From positions 3,164,501-3,228,500 of the forward strand of contig NZ_CP019724.1 in NCBI RefSeq assembly GCF_002005225.1: DNA of 64,000 bases, written 5' to 3'. Position 1 is the first letter of the stretch; the number at the start of each line of letters is the position of its first letter. Of this stretch, positions 45,353-54,093 are shown one piece after another. The translations under genes were made by a program, and so were the position numbers. Below the pieces are notes generated by a model that saw only the letters and a list, made by a program, of their open reading frames with translations, had not been told where the DNA came from and did no database searches. The stretch is from Streptomyces pactum. Its GTDB lineage: Bacteria; Actinomycetota; Actinomycetes; Streptomycetales; Streptomycetaceae.

Positions 45353-47295
45353 TGTCCGTGGTCGACCGGCAGGAATGGGACGTCGTCGTGGTGGGCGCGG
45401 GCGGCGCGGGACTGCGCGCCGCCATCGAGGCCCGCGAACGGGGCGCCCGTACGGCCGTGATCTGCAAGTCGCTGTTCGGCAAGGCGCACACCGTGATGGC
45501 CGAGGGCGGCATCGCCGCCGCCATGGGCAACGCCAACCCGGGCGACAACTGGCAGGTGCACTTCCGCGACACCATGCGCGGCGGCAAGTTCCTCAACCAG
45601 TGGCGGATGGCCGAGCTGCACGCCCAGGAGGCCCCGCAGCGGGTGTGGGAGCTGGAGACCTGGGGCGCGCTGTTCGACCGTACGAAGGACGGCCGGATCT
45701 CGCAGCGCAACTTCGGCGGCCACGAGTACCCGCGCCTCGCCCACGTCGGCGACCGTACGGGCCTGGAGCTGATCCGCACCCTCCAGCAGAAGATCGTCTC
45801 GCTCCAGCAGGAGGACTTCCGGGAGACCGGTGACTACGAGTCCCGCCTGAAGGTGTTCCAGGAGTGCACGGTCACCCGTGTCCTCAAGGAGGGACGCCAG
45901 GTCTCCGGCGTCTTCGGCTACGAGCGCGAGTCGGGCCGCTTCTTCGTGCTGGAGGCGCCCTCGGTGGTGATCGCCACGGGCGGCATCGGCAAGTCCTTCA
46001 AGGTGACGTCGAACTCGTGGGAGTACACGGGTGACGGCCACGCGCTGGCGCTGCTGGCCGGTGCGCCGCTGCTGAACATGGAGTTCGTGCAGTTCCACCC
46101 GACCGGCATGGTCTGGCCGCCGTCCGTGAAGGGCATCCTCGTCACCGAGTCGGTGCGCGGCGACGGCGGGGTGCTGCGCAACTCCGACGGCAGGCGGTTC
46201 ATGTTCGACTACGTCCCCGACGTCTTCAAGGACAAGTACGCGGTGACGGAGGAGGAGGCCGACGGCTGGTACGACGACCCGGACCACAACCGGCGGCCCC
46301 CCGAACTGCTCCCGCGGGACGAGGTCGCGCGCGCGATCAACGCCGAGGTCAAGGAGGGCCGGGGCTCCCCGCACGGCGGCGTCTTCCTCGACGTCTCGAC
46401 CCGGATGCCCGCCGAGGTGATCCAGCGCCGGCTGCCCTCGATGTACCACCAGTTCAAGGAGCTGGCCGACGTCGACATCACGGCCGAGCCGATGGAGGTC
46501 GGGCCCACCTGCCACTACGTGATGGGCGGCATCGCGGTCGACTCCGACACGGCCGCCGCGCGCGGGGTGCCGGGGCTGTTCGCGGCCGGTGAGGTGGCCG
46601 GCGGCATGCACGGCTCCAACCGGCTCGGCGGCAACTCGCTGTCCGACCTGCTGGTCTTCGGGCGCCGGGCGGGCTGGCACGCCGCCGAGTACGCGGCCGG
46701 GCGGGCGTCCGACGCGCGGCCCCGGGTGGACGGCGCCCAGGTCGACGCCGCCGCCGCGGAGGCGCTGCGGCCGTTCTCCGCCGAGGCGGAGGCGCCCGAG
46801 CCGTCCGACGGCCCGCCGGAGAACCCGTACACCCTCCACCAGGAGCTCCAGCAGACGATGAACGACCTGGTCGGCATCATCCGCCGCGAGCCGGAGATGA
46901 AGCAGGCCCTGGAGAAGCTCGCGGAGCTGCGGGTACGGGCCCGGCGGGCCGGAGTCGAAGGGCACCGGCAGTTCAACCCGGGCTGGCACCTCGCCCTGGA
47001 CCTGCGCAACATGCTGCTGGTCAGCGAGTGCGTGGCGCGGGCCGCGCTGGAACGCACCGAGTCGCGCGGCGGGCACACCCGCGAGGACCATCCCTCGATG
47101 GACCGCCGGTGGCGCCCGGCCAACCTGCTGTGCTCCCTGGCCGACCCGAGCGGCGGCGCGGCGGCGACGGACCCCGAGCGCGGCCAGATCGCCCTGGAAC
47201 GGACGGCCACCGAACCCGTCCGGCCCGACCTGCTCGCCCTCTTCGAGAAGGACGAGCTCGCCAAGTACCTCGCCGAGGAGGAGCTGTCCGAATGA
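45352..47295 (+). CDS. sdhA: succinate dehydrogenase flavoprotein subunit
   Basis: 647 residues. FAD-binding G-A-G-G-A-G-L-R-A-A (about 16-25), the covalent-FAD histidine region A-H-T-V-M-A-E-G-G (about 46-54), active-site H-P-T-G (about 246-249) and R-G-D-G-G, and the terminal G-G-M-H-G-S-N-R-L-G-G-N-S-L. It oxidises succinate to fumarate in the TCA cycle and passes electrons to SdhB. A fumarate-reductase role in reverse cannot be excluded. Translation is coupled to both neighbours. Confidence 0.95.
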   Translation: MSVVDRQEWDVVVVGAGGAGLRAAIEARERGARTAVICKSLFGKAHTVMAEGGIAAAMGNANPGDNWQVHFRDTMRGGKFLNQWRMAELHAQEAPQRVWELETWGALFDRTKDGRISQRNFGGHEYPRLAHVGDRTGLELIRTLQQKIVSLQQEDFRETGDYESRLKVFQECTVTRVLKEGRQVSGVFGYERESGRFFVLEAPSVVIATGGIGKSFKVTSNSWEYTGDGHALALLAGAPLLNMEFVQFHPTGMVWPPSVKGILVTESVRGDGGVLRNSDGRRFMFDYVPDVFKDKYAVTEEEADGWYDDPDHNRRPPELLPRDEVARAINAEVKEGRGSPHGGVFLDVSTRMPAEVIQRRLPSMYHQFKELADVDITAEPMEVGPTCHYVMGGIAVDSDTAAARGVPGLFAAGEVAGGMHGSNRLGGNSLSDLLVFGRRAGWHAAEYAAGRASDARPRVDGAQVDAAAAEALRPFSAEAEAPEPSDGPPENPYTLHQELQQTMNDLVGIIRREPEMKQALEKLAELRVRARRAGVEGHRQFNPGWHLALDLRNMLLVSECVARAALERTESRGGHTREDHPSMDRRWRPANLLCSLADPSGGAAATDPERGQIALERTATEPVRPDLLALFEKDELAKYLAEEELSE

Positions 47296-48059
47296 GCGGC
47301 TACGAGGCCCGCTTCAGGGTGTGGCGGGGCGACACCGACGGCGGCGGCCTGGAGGACTTCCGCGTCGAGGTGAACGAGGGCGAGGTGGTCCTCGACATCA
47401 TCCACCGCCTCCAGGCCACCCAGGCCCCCGACCTCGCCGTGCGCTGGAACTGCAAGGCGGGCAAGTGCGGTTCGTGCTCGGCGGAGATCAACGGACGGCC
47501 GCGGCTGCTGTGCATGACCCGGATGTCCGTCTTCACCCGCGAGGAGACGATCACCGTCACGCCGCTGCGCGCCTTCCCGGTCATCCGTGACCTGGTGACG
47601 GACGTCGGCTTCAACTACGCCAAGGCCCGCGAGGTCCCGGCCTTCGTCCCGCCCGCCGATCTCGGGCCGGGCGAGTACCGGATGACGCAGGAGGACGTGG
47701 ACCGCTCGCAGGAGTTCCGCAAGTGCATCGAGTGCTTCCTGTGCCAGGACACCTGCCATGTGGTCCGTGACCACGAGGAGAACAAGCCCGCCTTCGCCGG
47801 GCCGCGCTTCCTCATGCGCGTCGCCGAACTGGACATGCACCCGCTGGACGCGGCCGGCGACACCGGCCTGGACCGCGGGCGCACGGCCCAGGACGAACAC
47901 GGCCTCGGCTACTGCAACATCACCAAGTGCTGCACGGAGGTCTGCCCCGAGGGCATCAAGATCACGGACAACGCGCTGATCCCGCTGAAGGAACGGGCCG
48001 TGGACCGCAAGTACGACCCGCTGGTGTGGCTGGGGTCGAAGATCAGGCGCCGGTCCTAG
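47292..48059 (+). CDS. sdhB: succinate dehydrogenase iron-sulfur subunit
   Basis: 255 residues. The N-terminal [2Fe-2S] domain has C-K-A-G-K-C-G-S-C and a fourth Cys in R-L-L-C; the C-terminal domain has C-I-E-C-F-L-C-Q-D-T-C and C-N-I-T-K-C-C-T-E-V-C-P for the remaining clusters. ATG 47292 overlaps the sdhA stop (ATGA). Confidence 0.95.
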   Translation: MSGYEARFRVWRGDTDGGGLEDFRVEVNEGEVVLDIIHRLQATQAPDLAVRWNCKAGKCGSCSAEINGRPRLLCMTRMSVFTREETITVTPLRAFPVIRDLVTDVGFNYAKAREVPAFVPPADLGPGEYRMTQEDVDRSQEFRKCIECFLCQDTCHVVRDHEENKPAFAGPRFLMRVAELDMHPLDAAGDTGLDRGRTAQDEHGLGYCNITKCCTEVCPEGIKITDNALIPLKERAVDRKYDPLVWLGSKIRRRS

Positions 48060-48083
48060 GCCCGTAGGGCGTCGAGCGCTCGC

Positions 48084-49334
48084 TCAGCGGACCCAGCCCT
48101 CTCGGTACTCGTCCCAGTTCGTCTCCGTCGCCGCGAAGTCGATGTACGGGGCGACGCCGAAGAGCTTGCGGTCGGCGTCCGTCCGGGACAGGCCCAGGCG
48201 GACGCCCCGGACGGCGGCGGCGACGGTCTCGGCGTGGCCCCAGTGGTCGAAGTTGCTCTCGTAGTAGAAGGGCAGGCCCATCAGCAGGTGGGTGGTGGGC
48301 GGCGTGACCTCCAGGGCGAGGGACGTCTGCTGCGCCACGTAGCCGCCGTAGGTGCCCTCCAGCGGCTGCGCGGTGTCGTACGACATCACGGCGATCTGGT
48401 CGACGCGGCGGGCGACCTGGCCGAAGAACTCCTGGGACCACCACTTGGGGTGTGCGGTGAAGACGCCGAAGACGGAGTGCAGGGCCGGGAGCGGGTCGAT
48501 CTGGTGGGCGGCCACGGAAAGCTGTGCGTCCCGGTCACGGGTGACGGCGCGCAGGTCGTCCAGGAGGGAGAGGTAGTCCCGGTCGCCGGAGTGCAGCGGC
48601 TCCAGGTCGAGGTGGACGCCGTCGTAGCCCGCGTCGAGGACCTGCGCGGCGCTGCGGACGACGGCGGCGCGCGTGGCGGTGCGTTCCAGGTGCATGCCGT
48701 CGGGGCCCTCGGTGGCCAGGACGTCGCCGAGGAATGCCTGGACGCGGACACCGGGCAGCTCGCGGTGCACGGCGTCGATCAGCCAGCGGGCCTCGGGGTA
48801 GCGGGACTCGGGCAGGGTGCCGTCGTGTTCCAGCGGGCCCGTGTGGACGTACAGGTCCCGGATGCCGGTGGTCTTCAGGCGGCGGGCGAAGGCGGCGAGC
48901 TCCGCGTCGTCCTTGCGGCCGTCCACCCAGGCGTGGCCCAGCCACATCGCGTCGCGGTTCCTGGTGTGGGTGCCTTCGGCGGGGTCGCCCATGTAATTGA
49001 CGCGGAGGGCCGTCTCGGCGGTGAGGAGGGGAAGGAGCAGGACCAGGAGGATGGCGAGGGTGGTGCGGCGTACGCGGCGGAGCCGCCTTCTTCGCTTTCC
49101 GCTCCCACCGGAACCGTCCGTGCGGGCCTCGTCGTCGGGGGCGGGCGGCGGCCCCTGTGGCGGGCCCTCGCCGCCGTCGGCCGCCGGGTCGGTGGCTGCC
49201 GGGTCGGCGGAGCTCGAGTCTGTGGTTCCGGGGTCGGTGGCTTTCGGGTCGGTGGAGCTCGAGTCTGTGGTTCTGGCGTCGGTGGCTTTCGGGTCGGTGG
49301 TTCTCGGGTCAGTGCTCGGTTCCGTGTGATCCAC
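48084..49334 (-). CDS. membrane-anchored glycoside-hydrolase-18-like protein
   Basis: 416 residues: a Thr/Asp/Ser repeat region (about 5-50), a Pro/Gly segment, an Arg-rich stop and one membrane helix (I-L-L-V-L-L-L-P-L-L), then a TIM-barrel-like domain. The conserved loop reads Y-D-G-V-H-L-D-L-E-P. In GH18 chitinases the motif is D-G-x-D-x-D-x-E; here the middle Asp is His but the acid Glu stays. It resembles a group of uncharacterised actinobacterial extracellular proteins. GTG 49334 follows GGGAGGGG. It is convergent with sdhB, only 24 bp apart. Confidence 0.7.
   Translation of the reverse strand: MDHTEPSTDPRTTDPKATDARTTDSSSTDPKATDPGTTDSSSADPAATDPAADGGEGPPQGPPPAPDDEARTDGSGGSGKRRRRLRRVRRTTLAILLVLLLPLLTAETALRVNYMGDPAEGTHTRNRDAMWLGHAWVDGRKDDAELAAFARRLKTTGIRDLYVHTGPLEHDGTLPESRYPEARWLIDAVHRELPGVRVQAFLGDVLATEGPDGMHLERTATRAAVVRSAAQVLDAGYDGVHLDLEPLHSGDRDYLSLLDDLRAVTRDRDAQLSVAAHQIDPLPALHSVFGVFTAHPKWWSQEFFGQVARRVDQIAVMSYDTAQPLEGTYGGYVAQQTSLALEVTPPTTHLLMGLPFYYESNFDHWGHAETVAAAVRGVRLGLSRTDADRKLFGVAPYIDFAATETNWDEYREGWVR
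49209..49298 (-). repeat. 45-bp coding tandem repeat, two copies
   Basis: GGAGCTCGAGTCTGTGGTTC at 49209 recurs at 49254 (period 45, nearly identical), encoding 15-residue T-D/S-S-S units in the cytoplasmic N-terminus of the GH18-like protein. Partial further units flank it. Confidence 0.8.
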
Positions 49335-49575
49335 GGCGTTCCCCTCCCTGTGGCCCTCCCCGGTCGCGGTGGCCGGTTCACGCGCATACGCTCCGAACGT
49401 GTTGCCAGCGTGGACGACTCGAACCGGTGTTCCGGTTGCGGTCGGGAGCGCGGCGCCGTGATCTCCGCCGACCTGGTGCCGCCCCTGGTCACGGCCGGGG
49501 CGGCGCTGCTGCTGGCCGGTTACGGCCACCGGCGCCGCACCCGGCGCGCCCGGACCCGTACGACACCGGGCCGGG

Positions 49576-52161
49576 TCAGAACAGGCTCAGCAGAGCCTCC
49601 GCCGGGTCCGTGAGCTGGGTGTCGGCGCCCGGAAGGGGCAGTTCGAACCACACCGTCTTGCCGCGCGGTGTACGGCGGGAGCCCCAGGCCGCGCTGAGCA
49701 GGCCGACCAGTTGCAGGCCGCGGCCGCCCTCGTCGGTGGCGCGGGCCCGGCGCCGCCGGGGCTGGACCAGGCCGGAGTCCCAGACCTCGCAGACCAGGGT
49801 GCGGTCGAGGAGAAGGCGGAGTCTGATCTCGCCCTCGCCGTACCTCAGGGCGTTGGTGACCAGTTCGCTGACGAGCAGCTCCGTCGTGTCGACCAGCGGT
49901 TCCATGTCCCAGTCGAACAGCTTGGCGCGGGCCAGCTCGCGTGCCCGGCCGACACTGCGCGGCTCGCGCGGCAGGGTCCAGTCTCCGACGGACTCGCTGG
50001 GCAGGCCCTGGACGCGGGCCATCAGCAGGGCGATGTCGTCCTCTCCGTGGTGGCTGTCGAGGGTGTTGAGGACCTGGTCGCAGACGTCCTCCAGGGGGCG
50101 TGCGGGGTCCGTGAGCGCGCCGACGAAGGCCTGGAGGCCCTCGTCGAGGGGGTGGTCGCGGCTTTCGACCAGTCCGTCCGTGTAGAGCGCGAGCAGGGAG
50201 CCTTCGGGCAGTTCCACCTCCACCTCCTCGAAGGGCTCGCCGCCGACGCCGAGCGGCAGGCCCGGGGGGACGTCCAGCATCAGCGCGGACTCGCCGGGCT
50301 CGACCAGGACGGGCGGCAGGTGGCCCGCGTTGGCGAAGGTGCAGCGCCTGGTCACCGAGTCGTAGACGGCGTAGACGCAGGTCGCCAGGTAGACCTCGGA
50401 CAGGTCGGCCTCGCGGGGCCGGCGGGCGGCCCGGGTCGCCTGCTGGACGCCCCCCGGGGCGCCGAGACCGCGCGCGATCTCGTCCAGTTGGGAGAGCACC
50501 TCGGCCGGTTCGATGTCGAGCTGGGCCAGCGTGCGTACGGCGGTGCGGAGTTCACCCATCGCGACGGCGGCGCGCAGGCCGCGCCCCATGACGTCGCCGA
50601 CTACCAGAGCGGTGCGGTGACCGGGGAGTTCGATCACGTCGAACCAGTCGCCGCCGACCTCGCTGGGCCGGCCGGTGGCGGCGTTGCCGGGCAGGTAGCG
50701 GCAGGCGATGTCGAGGCCGGACGCCTCGGGGTCGCCGGGCGGGAGCAGGGAGCGTTGCAGTATCAGCGCGCGCTCGTGCTCACGCCGGTAGAGGCGGGCG
50801 TTGTCGATGCAGACGGCGGCCCGCGCGGCCAGCTCCACGGCGAGGTCGCGGTCGCGGTCACCGAACGGCTCGCTGCCCTTGGTCCGGGCGAACTGGGCGA
50901 GTCCGACGACCGTGTCGTGGGCGACCATCGGCACGGCCAGCGTGGACTGCACGAGGCCGCCGTCCTCGGCGGGGACGTTGCGCGGGCGGGCGGTGCGCAG
51001 GGCGTCCGCGCAGGGTGAGTTGAACGGGTAGTGGTGGACGGCGCCGAGCTGGACCCGCTCGCCGGTGCCGTGGAAGGGCACGTCGGAGACTGCGCTGGAG
51101 AAGGCCACGCGGCGCAGTTCCGCGCCGCCGTCGGCGAGGCCGGGCGGGGTCTCGTCGCCCGCCAGCAGGCCCTGGTAGAGGTCGACGGTGGCCAGGTCGC
51201 AGAAGCCGGGGACGACGACGTCGAGGAGTTCGCGGGCGGTGGTCTCCAGGTCGAGGGAGTTGCCGATGCGCGCGCCCGCCTCGTTGAGGAGGGCGAGGTT
51301 GCGCCGGGCGGCGGCGGCCTCGCGGGCGGCCTCACGGCGGGCGGTGATGTCGGTGCCGAGCCAGGCCACGCCGATGGGCCGGCCGGAACCGCTGTGCACG
51401 CGGTAGAGGTTGACGGACCAGTGGCGGCGTTCCTCCGAGCCCGGCACGAAGCCGGTGACGTGCATGTCGGTGATGGAGTCGCCGGTCTCCAGCACCCGGC
51501 GCAGGGTCGCGGAGACCCGGTCGCCCTCGGCGCGCGGCAGGTAGTCGTGGACGCCCTTGCCGCGGTGGTCGTCGGGGGTGCCGCCGAAGACGGAGGCGAA
51601 CCGCTCGTTGGCGCGGCGCACCCTGAGGTCGGGGTCGATCAGCAGGAAGCCGAACGGGGACTGGCCGAATATGGCCTGCGAGGCGGCGAGGTCGGTCTCG
51701 ATGGTGCGCAGGACGCGGACGTCGACGACGATGCAGACGGCGGCCTTCTCACCGTCCTCCGTCCGCGTCGGCATGACGTACACCTCGGCGAGCCCGCGCT
51801 GTCCGCGCCGGCGCTGCCCGCCGCCGGCGCCGTCGTCCGGCACCCGGAAGGGGACCACTCCGGTCCACTCCCGTCCGTCCAGGATCTCGGCCATCTTGCG
51901 CTGGCCCCGTTCCCGCAGTTCGGGATCGACGAAGGCCTCGATGGGGTCGGTGCCCACGGCGTCCGGGGCCCGGATGCCGAGCAGTTGCTCCGCGCGCAGG
52001 CTCCACTGGTCGACGAGCCCGTCGGGACCGATCGAGAAGGACGCGACCTTGACGTAGTCGTAGATGGAGCCGGGTGGGCTGCTCTGCCACACCGCGTCAC
52101 CGAACGGCACGCCGTCCGACGGGCCCTCGGACTCCGTGGCCCTCGCTGGTATCTCGCTCAC
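49576..52161 (-). CDS. PAS-PAS-GAF-SpoIIE phosphatase with C-terminal HATPase domain
   Basis: 861 residues, a Streptomyces-type partner-switching protein. Two PAS-like domains (about 30-130 and 155-270; P-F-G-F-L-L-I-D-P-D-L-R-V-R-R-A-N in the second), a GAF domain (about 290-440), a SpoIIE/PP2C phosphatase (about 460-670; G-G-D-W-F-D-V, V-G-D-V-M-G-R-G, Y-T-D-G-L-V-E) and an RsbW-like HATPase_c (about 720-850; L-V-S-E-L-V-T-N-A-L-R, G-G-R-G-L-Q-L-V). It likely dephosphorylates an anti-anti-sigma factor and may phosphorylate the same or another through the ATPase domain. GTG 52161 follows GGAGGGG at nine bases. Confidence 0.9.
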   Translation of the reverse strand: MSEIPARATESEGPSDGVPFGDAVWQSSPPGSIYDYVKVASFSIGPDGLVDQWSLRAEQLLGIRAPDAVGTDPIEAFVDPELRERGQRKMAEILDGREWTGVVPFRVPDDGAGGGQRRRGQRGLAEVYVMPTRTEDGEKAAVCIVVDVRVLRTIETDLAASQAIFGQSPFGFLLIDPDLRVRRANERFASVFGGTPDDHRGKGVHDYLPRAEGDRVSATLRRVLETGDSITDMHVTGFVPGSEERRHWSVNLYRVHSGSGRPIGVAWLGTDITARREAAREAAAARRNLALLNEAGARIGNSLDLETTARELLDVVVPGFCDLATVDLYQGLLAGDETPPGLADGGAELRRVAFSSAVSDVPFHGTGERVQLGAVHHYPFNSPCADALRTARPRNVPAEDGGLVQSTLAVPMVAHDTVVGLAQFARTKGSEPFGDRDRDLAVELAARAAVCIDNARLYRREHERALILQRSLLPPGDPEASGLDIACRYLPGNAATGRPSEVGGDWFDVIELPGHRTALVVGDVMGRGLRAAVAMGELRTAVRTLAQLDIEPAEVLSQLDEIARGLGAPGGVQQATRAARRPREADLSEVYLATCVYAVYDSVTRRCTFANAGHLPPVLVEPGESALMLDVPPGLPLGVGGEPFEEVEVELPEGSLLALYTDGLVESRDHPLDEGLQAFVGALTDPARPLEDVCDQVLNTLDSHHGEDDIALLMARVQGLPSESVGDWTLPREPRSVGRARELARAKLFDWDMEPLVDTTELLVSELVTNALRYGEGEIRLRLLLDRTLVCEVWDSGLVQPRRRRARATDEGGRGLQLVGLLSAAWGSRRTPRGKTVWFELPLPGADTQLTDPAEALLSLF

Positions 52162-52466
52162 GCGAACCGTCCCCTCCAGCTCACCGCGTCCGGCACCGGT
52201 CACCGGGGGCGGCTGCCCGCAGTATCCAGCACTACGGCGCCGCACAACACGGTGTTCACGATCACAGCACGGTCCCGATGGTTTTCGGTCCGGACCGTGA
52301 CAACACTTCCACTCTTCTAACCAGCGGACACGGCATCGAATCACGCAGTTCGACAACTGCCACTGGCCTGAACCAGTAGGCCGGCGGGGCCGGGCCCGGC
52401 GTCGGGGCGTTCCGGCGCGGTGAAGGACGTACCGGAAGGAGTGAAGGACGCCCTGAAATCGGTGTG
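52162..52466. other. intergenic region between the phosphatase and RsbW-like genes
   Basis: About 300 bp without a gene. It contains a perfect 12-bp palindrome CGGTCCGGACCG (52286-52297) and, on the minus strand, GATACT near 52220 with TTGTGC 15 bases before it as a weak promoter candidate for the phosphatase gene. Short repeats GAAGGACG(T/C) occur near 52425-52452. Confidence 0.4.
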
Positions 52467-52877
52467 TCACGCGGGTCGTTCCGGCACCGCGAGTTCGAAC
52501 CACACCGTCTTGCCCACCTCTCCGGGCCGGGTTCCCCAGCGGCGCGCGGAGGAGGCCACCAGTTGCAGGCCCCGGCCGTCCTCGTCCCCGGGGCGGGCGA
52601 CGCGCTCGCGGGGCGGGTCCGGAAGCGGGTCGGAGACCTCGACCAGCAGCACGCCGTCCGGTCCGGCGGGGTGGCGCACCAGGCGGACGCCGATGGGGCC
52701 GGTGGCGTGCCGCAGGGCGTTGGTGACCAGTTCGCTGACCAGCAGGGCGGCGATGTCGCCGAGGTCGTCGAGGTCCCACCCGTGCAGGGTGCGGCGGACG
52801 AGGGAGCGGGCGGTCCGCACGGCGTCCGGCGCCGCGGGAAAGAACCACTCGGCACAGCCGCCTTCGCTGTCGATCAC
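52467..52877 (-). CDS. RsbW-like anti-sigma-factor kinase / ATP-binding protein
   Basis: 136 residues, a single HATPase_c domain of the GHKL superfamily: L-L-V-S-E-L-V-T-N-A-L-R-H-A (N box), V-E-V-S-D-P-L-P (G1) and D-E-D-G-R-G-L-Q-L-V (G2). Such short Streptomyces proteins bind anti-anti-sigma factors or sigma factors. It is close to the C-terminal domain of the neighbouring phosphatase (same W-F-E-L end), so the two may share a partner. GTG 52877 has GGGGAAG upstream; GTG 52886 is possible. Confidence 0.85.
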   Translation of the reverse strand: MIDSEGGCAEWFFPAAPDAVRTARSLVRRTLHGWDLDDLGDIAALLVSELVTNALRHATGPIGVRLVRHPAGPDGVLLVEVSDPLPDPPRERVARPGDEDGRGLQLVASSARRWGTRPGEVGKTVWFELAVPERPA

Positions 52878-53020
52878 GCCGATCACTTCCCCGGCAGGCG
52901 CCCCTACCCATGTCCACTTTCGTGGGGTTAATGGGCACATACCCGATATTCCAGCGCCGGTACCGCACCGGGGGGCGCACTGTGGCGCCGACGGCACACG
53001 GGGCGCTCACGCCGGAGCGC

Positions 53021-53443
53021 TCACCCGCCCCGCGCGTCCGTCGCCTCCAGCCCCAGGTGCGCGAGCGCCCGCTCGACGGCCGGCACGTCCTGGTCGAGCC
53101 AGGGCACGTCCCAGACCTCGGCGGGCGCGAGCCAGCGCAGGGCGTCGTGGTCCTCGAGGGGTTCGGGGGAGGCGGAGCCGGGAAGCATACGTGCGGTCCA
53201 CACGTGCAGGACGAAGGGCGGCCGCAGGGGCCACTGCCCCGGGACCCGCTCACCGGGCTCGGCCGTCACGCCCAGCTCCTCGCGCAGTTCGCGTACGAGC
53301 GCGGCCTCGGGCGTCTCGCCCGCCTCGACCTTGCCGCCGGGCAGCTCCCACCGTCCGGCCAGCTCGGCCGGTGCGCTGCGGCGCGCGGCGAGCAGGCGTC
53401 CACCGTCGACGAGGGCGGCGCCCACCACGATCCGTTCCGTCAT
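53021..53443 (-). CDS. NUDIX hydrolase, MutT-like
   Basis: 140 residues. The Nudix box is complete: [20 protein letters not shown] followed by E-L-G (about 36-58). W-E-L-P-G-G-K and the start I-V-V-G-A-A-L-V fit the 8-oxo-dGTP/CTP pyrophosphatase group, so nucleotide-pool sanitation is likely but the substrate is unproven. ATG 53443 has no clear ribosome site. Confidence 0.88.
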   Translation of the reverse strand: MTERIVVGAALVDGGRLLAARRSAPAELAGRWELPGGKVEAGETPEAALVRELREELGVTAEPGERVPGQWPLRPPFVLHVWTARMLPGSASPEPLEDHDALRWLAPAEVWDVPWLDQDVPAVERALAHLGLEATDARGG

Positions 53444-53476
53444 GCGCCGGAGCCTACGGCCTGCTCGCCGGCGCGG

Positions 53477-53668
53477 TCAGTCCGCCGTGCCCGTGCCGTT
53501 CGCGCCGAGCTCCTCGACCCAGTAGAGCTGCTTGTGTCCGCGACCGTCGAGGGTGTCCGCGATCTTCTGGGCCTCGGCCCGGGTCGCGTACCTGCCCACG
53601 CGGTAGCGGTTGCCGTTGTCGTCCTGCCGGAAGACCAGCCAGGGAAGAGTGACCGTGCCGTCGTTCAT
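53477..53668 (-). CDS. small SPOR-like protein
   Basis: 63 residues; Y-R-V-G-R-Y-A-T-R-A-E-A-Q-K-I-A-D-T-L resembles the repeat unit of SPOR/peptidoglycan-binding domains, but no signal peptide or membrane helix is present, so it is cytoplasmic as encoded. ATG 53668 follows GGAGGGG. An upstream ATG at 53692 would add eight residues without a better ribosome site. Confidence 0.75.
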   Translation of the reverse strand: MNDGTVTLPWLVFRQDDNGNRYRVGRYATRAEAQKIADTLDGRGHKQLYWVEELGANGTGTAD

Positions 53669-54066
53669 CGCGCCCCTCCACTTCCCGTCCACGGCCCGCG
53701 CCGTACCCCGCCCGCTGAGGAAACCCCGATCCGCATATGCCCGAGCCTACGCCCAACCTTCACGCAGCGAATACGGCTTTACACAAAGAGGTACGCAACC
53801 AGCCAGAACGCAGGGGGCGCACGATGCGAAACGCGCCGTCCGCGCACGCCCGTGCTTCCGGTCGGAGGCATGCCGGAAACCCCCGGGACGACCTGCGGGA
53901 ACGACCGTGATCCAGCGCCGCGCGGAGCACGGCACGGGGCGTGGAGACCGGCGCCGGCAAGGAAAAGGGGCGCGGGAGGCGCACGAGAGGCGTGCGCCAT
54001 CTCACACCACCGGCGACGCGCGAACTCCCCCGGCGGCGCCGCTACTTGACGGGAGGTGGTACGCCA
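53669..54066. other. intergenic region downstream of the GntR gene
   Basis: About 400 bp without a convincing gene; open frames here have atypical composition. Right at its end (54042-54067) the sequence duplicates the last codons of the GntR gene (see the tandem repeat). An A/T-richer stretch near 53755-53790 (GAATACGGCTTTACACAAAG) may hold a promoter for the SPOR-like gene. Confidence 0.4.
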
Positions 54067-54093
54067 CTACCTGACGGGCAGGTGGTACGCCAC
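54042..54093 (-). repeat. tandem duplication of the GntR gene 3' end
   Basis: CTACTTGACGGGAGGTGGTA at 54042 is followed by CTACCTGACGGGCAGGTGGT at about 54067, both continuing ACGCCA: two copies of about 25-26 bp differing by a substitution and an indel. The right copy is the C-terminal coding end (Y-H-L-P-V-R-stop); the left copy lies after the stop. Confidence 0.75.

Noticed and set aside
49395..49611. Small + strand frame with a hydrophobic segment (V-T-A-G-A-A-L-L-L-A-G-Y)
   Set aside because: No good ribosome site, Arg-rich tail typical of an antisense frame, and it overlaps the 3' end of the SpoIIE-type gene.
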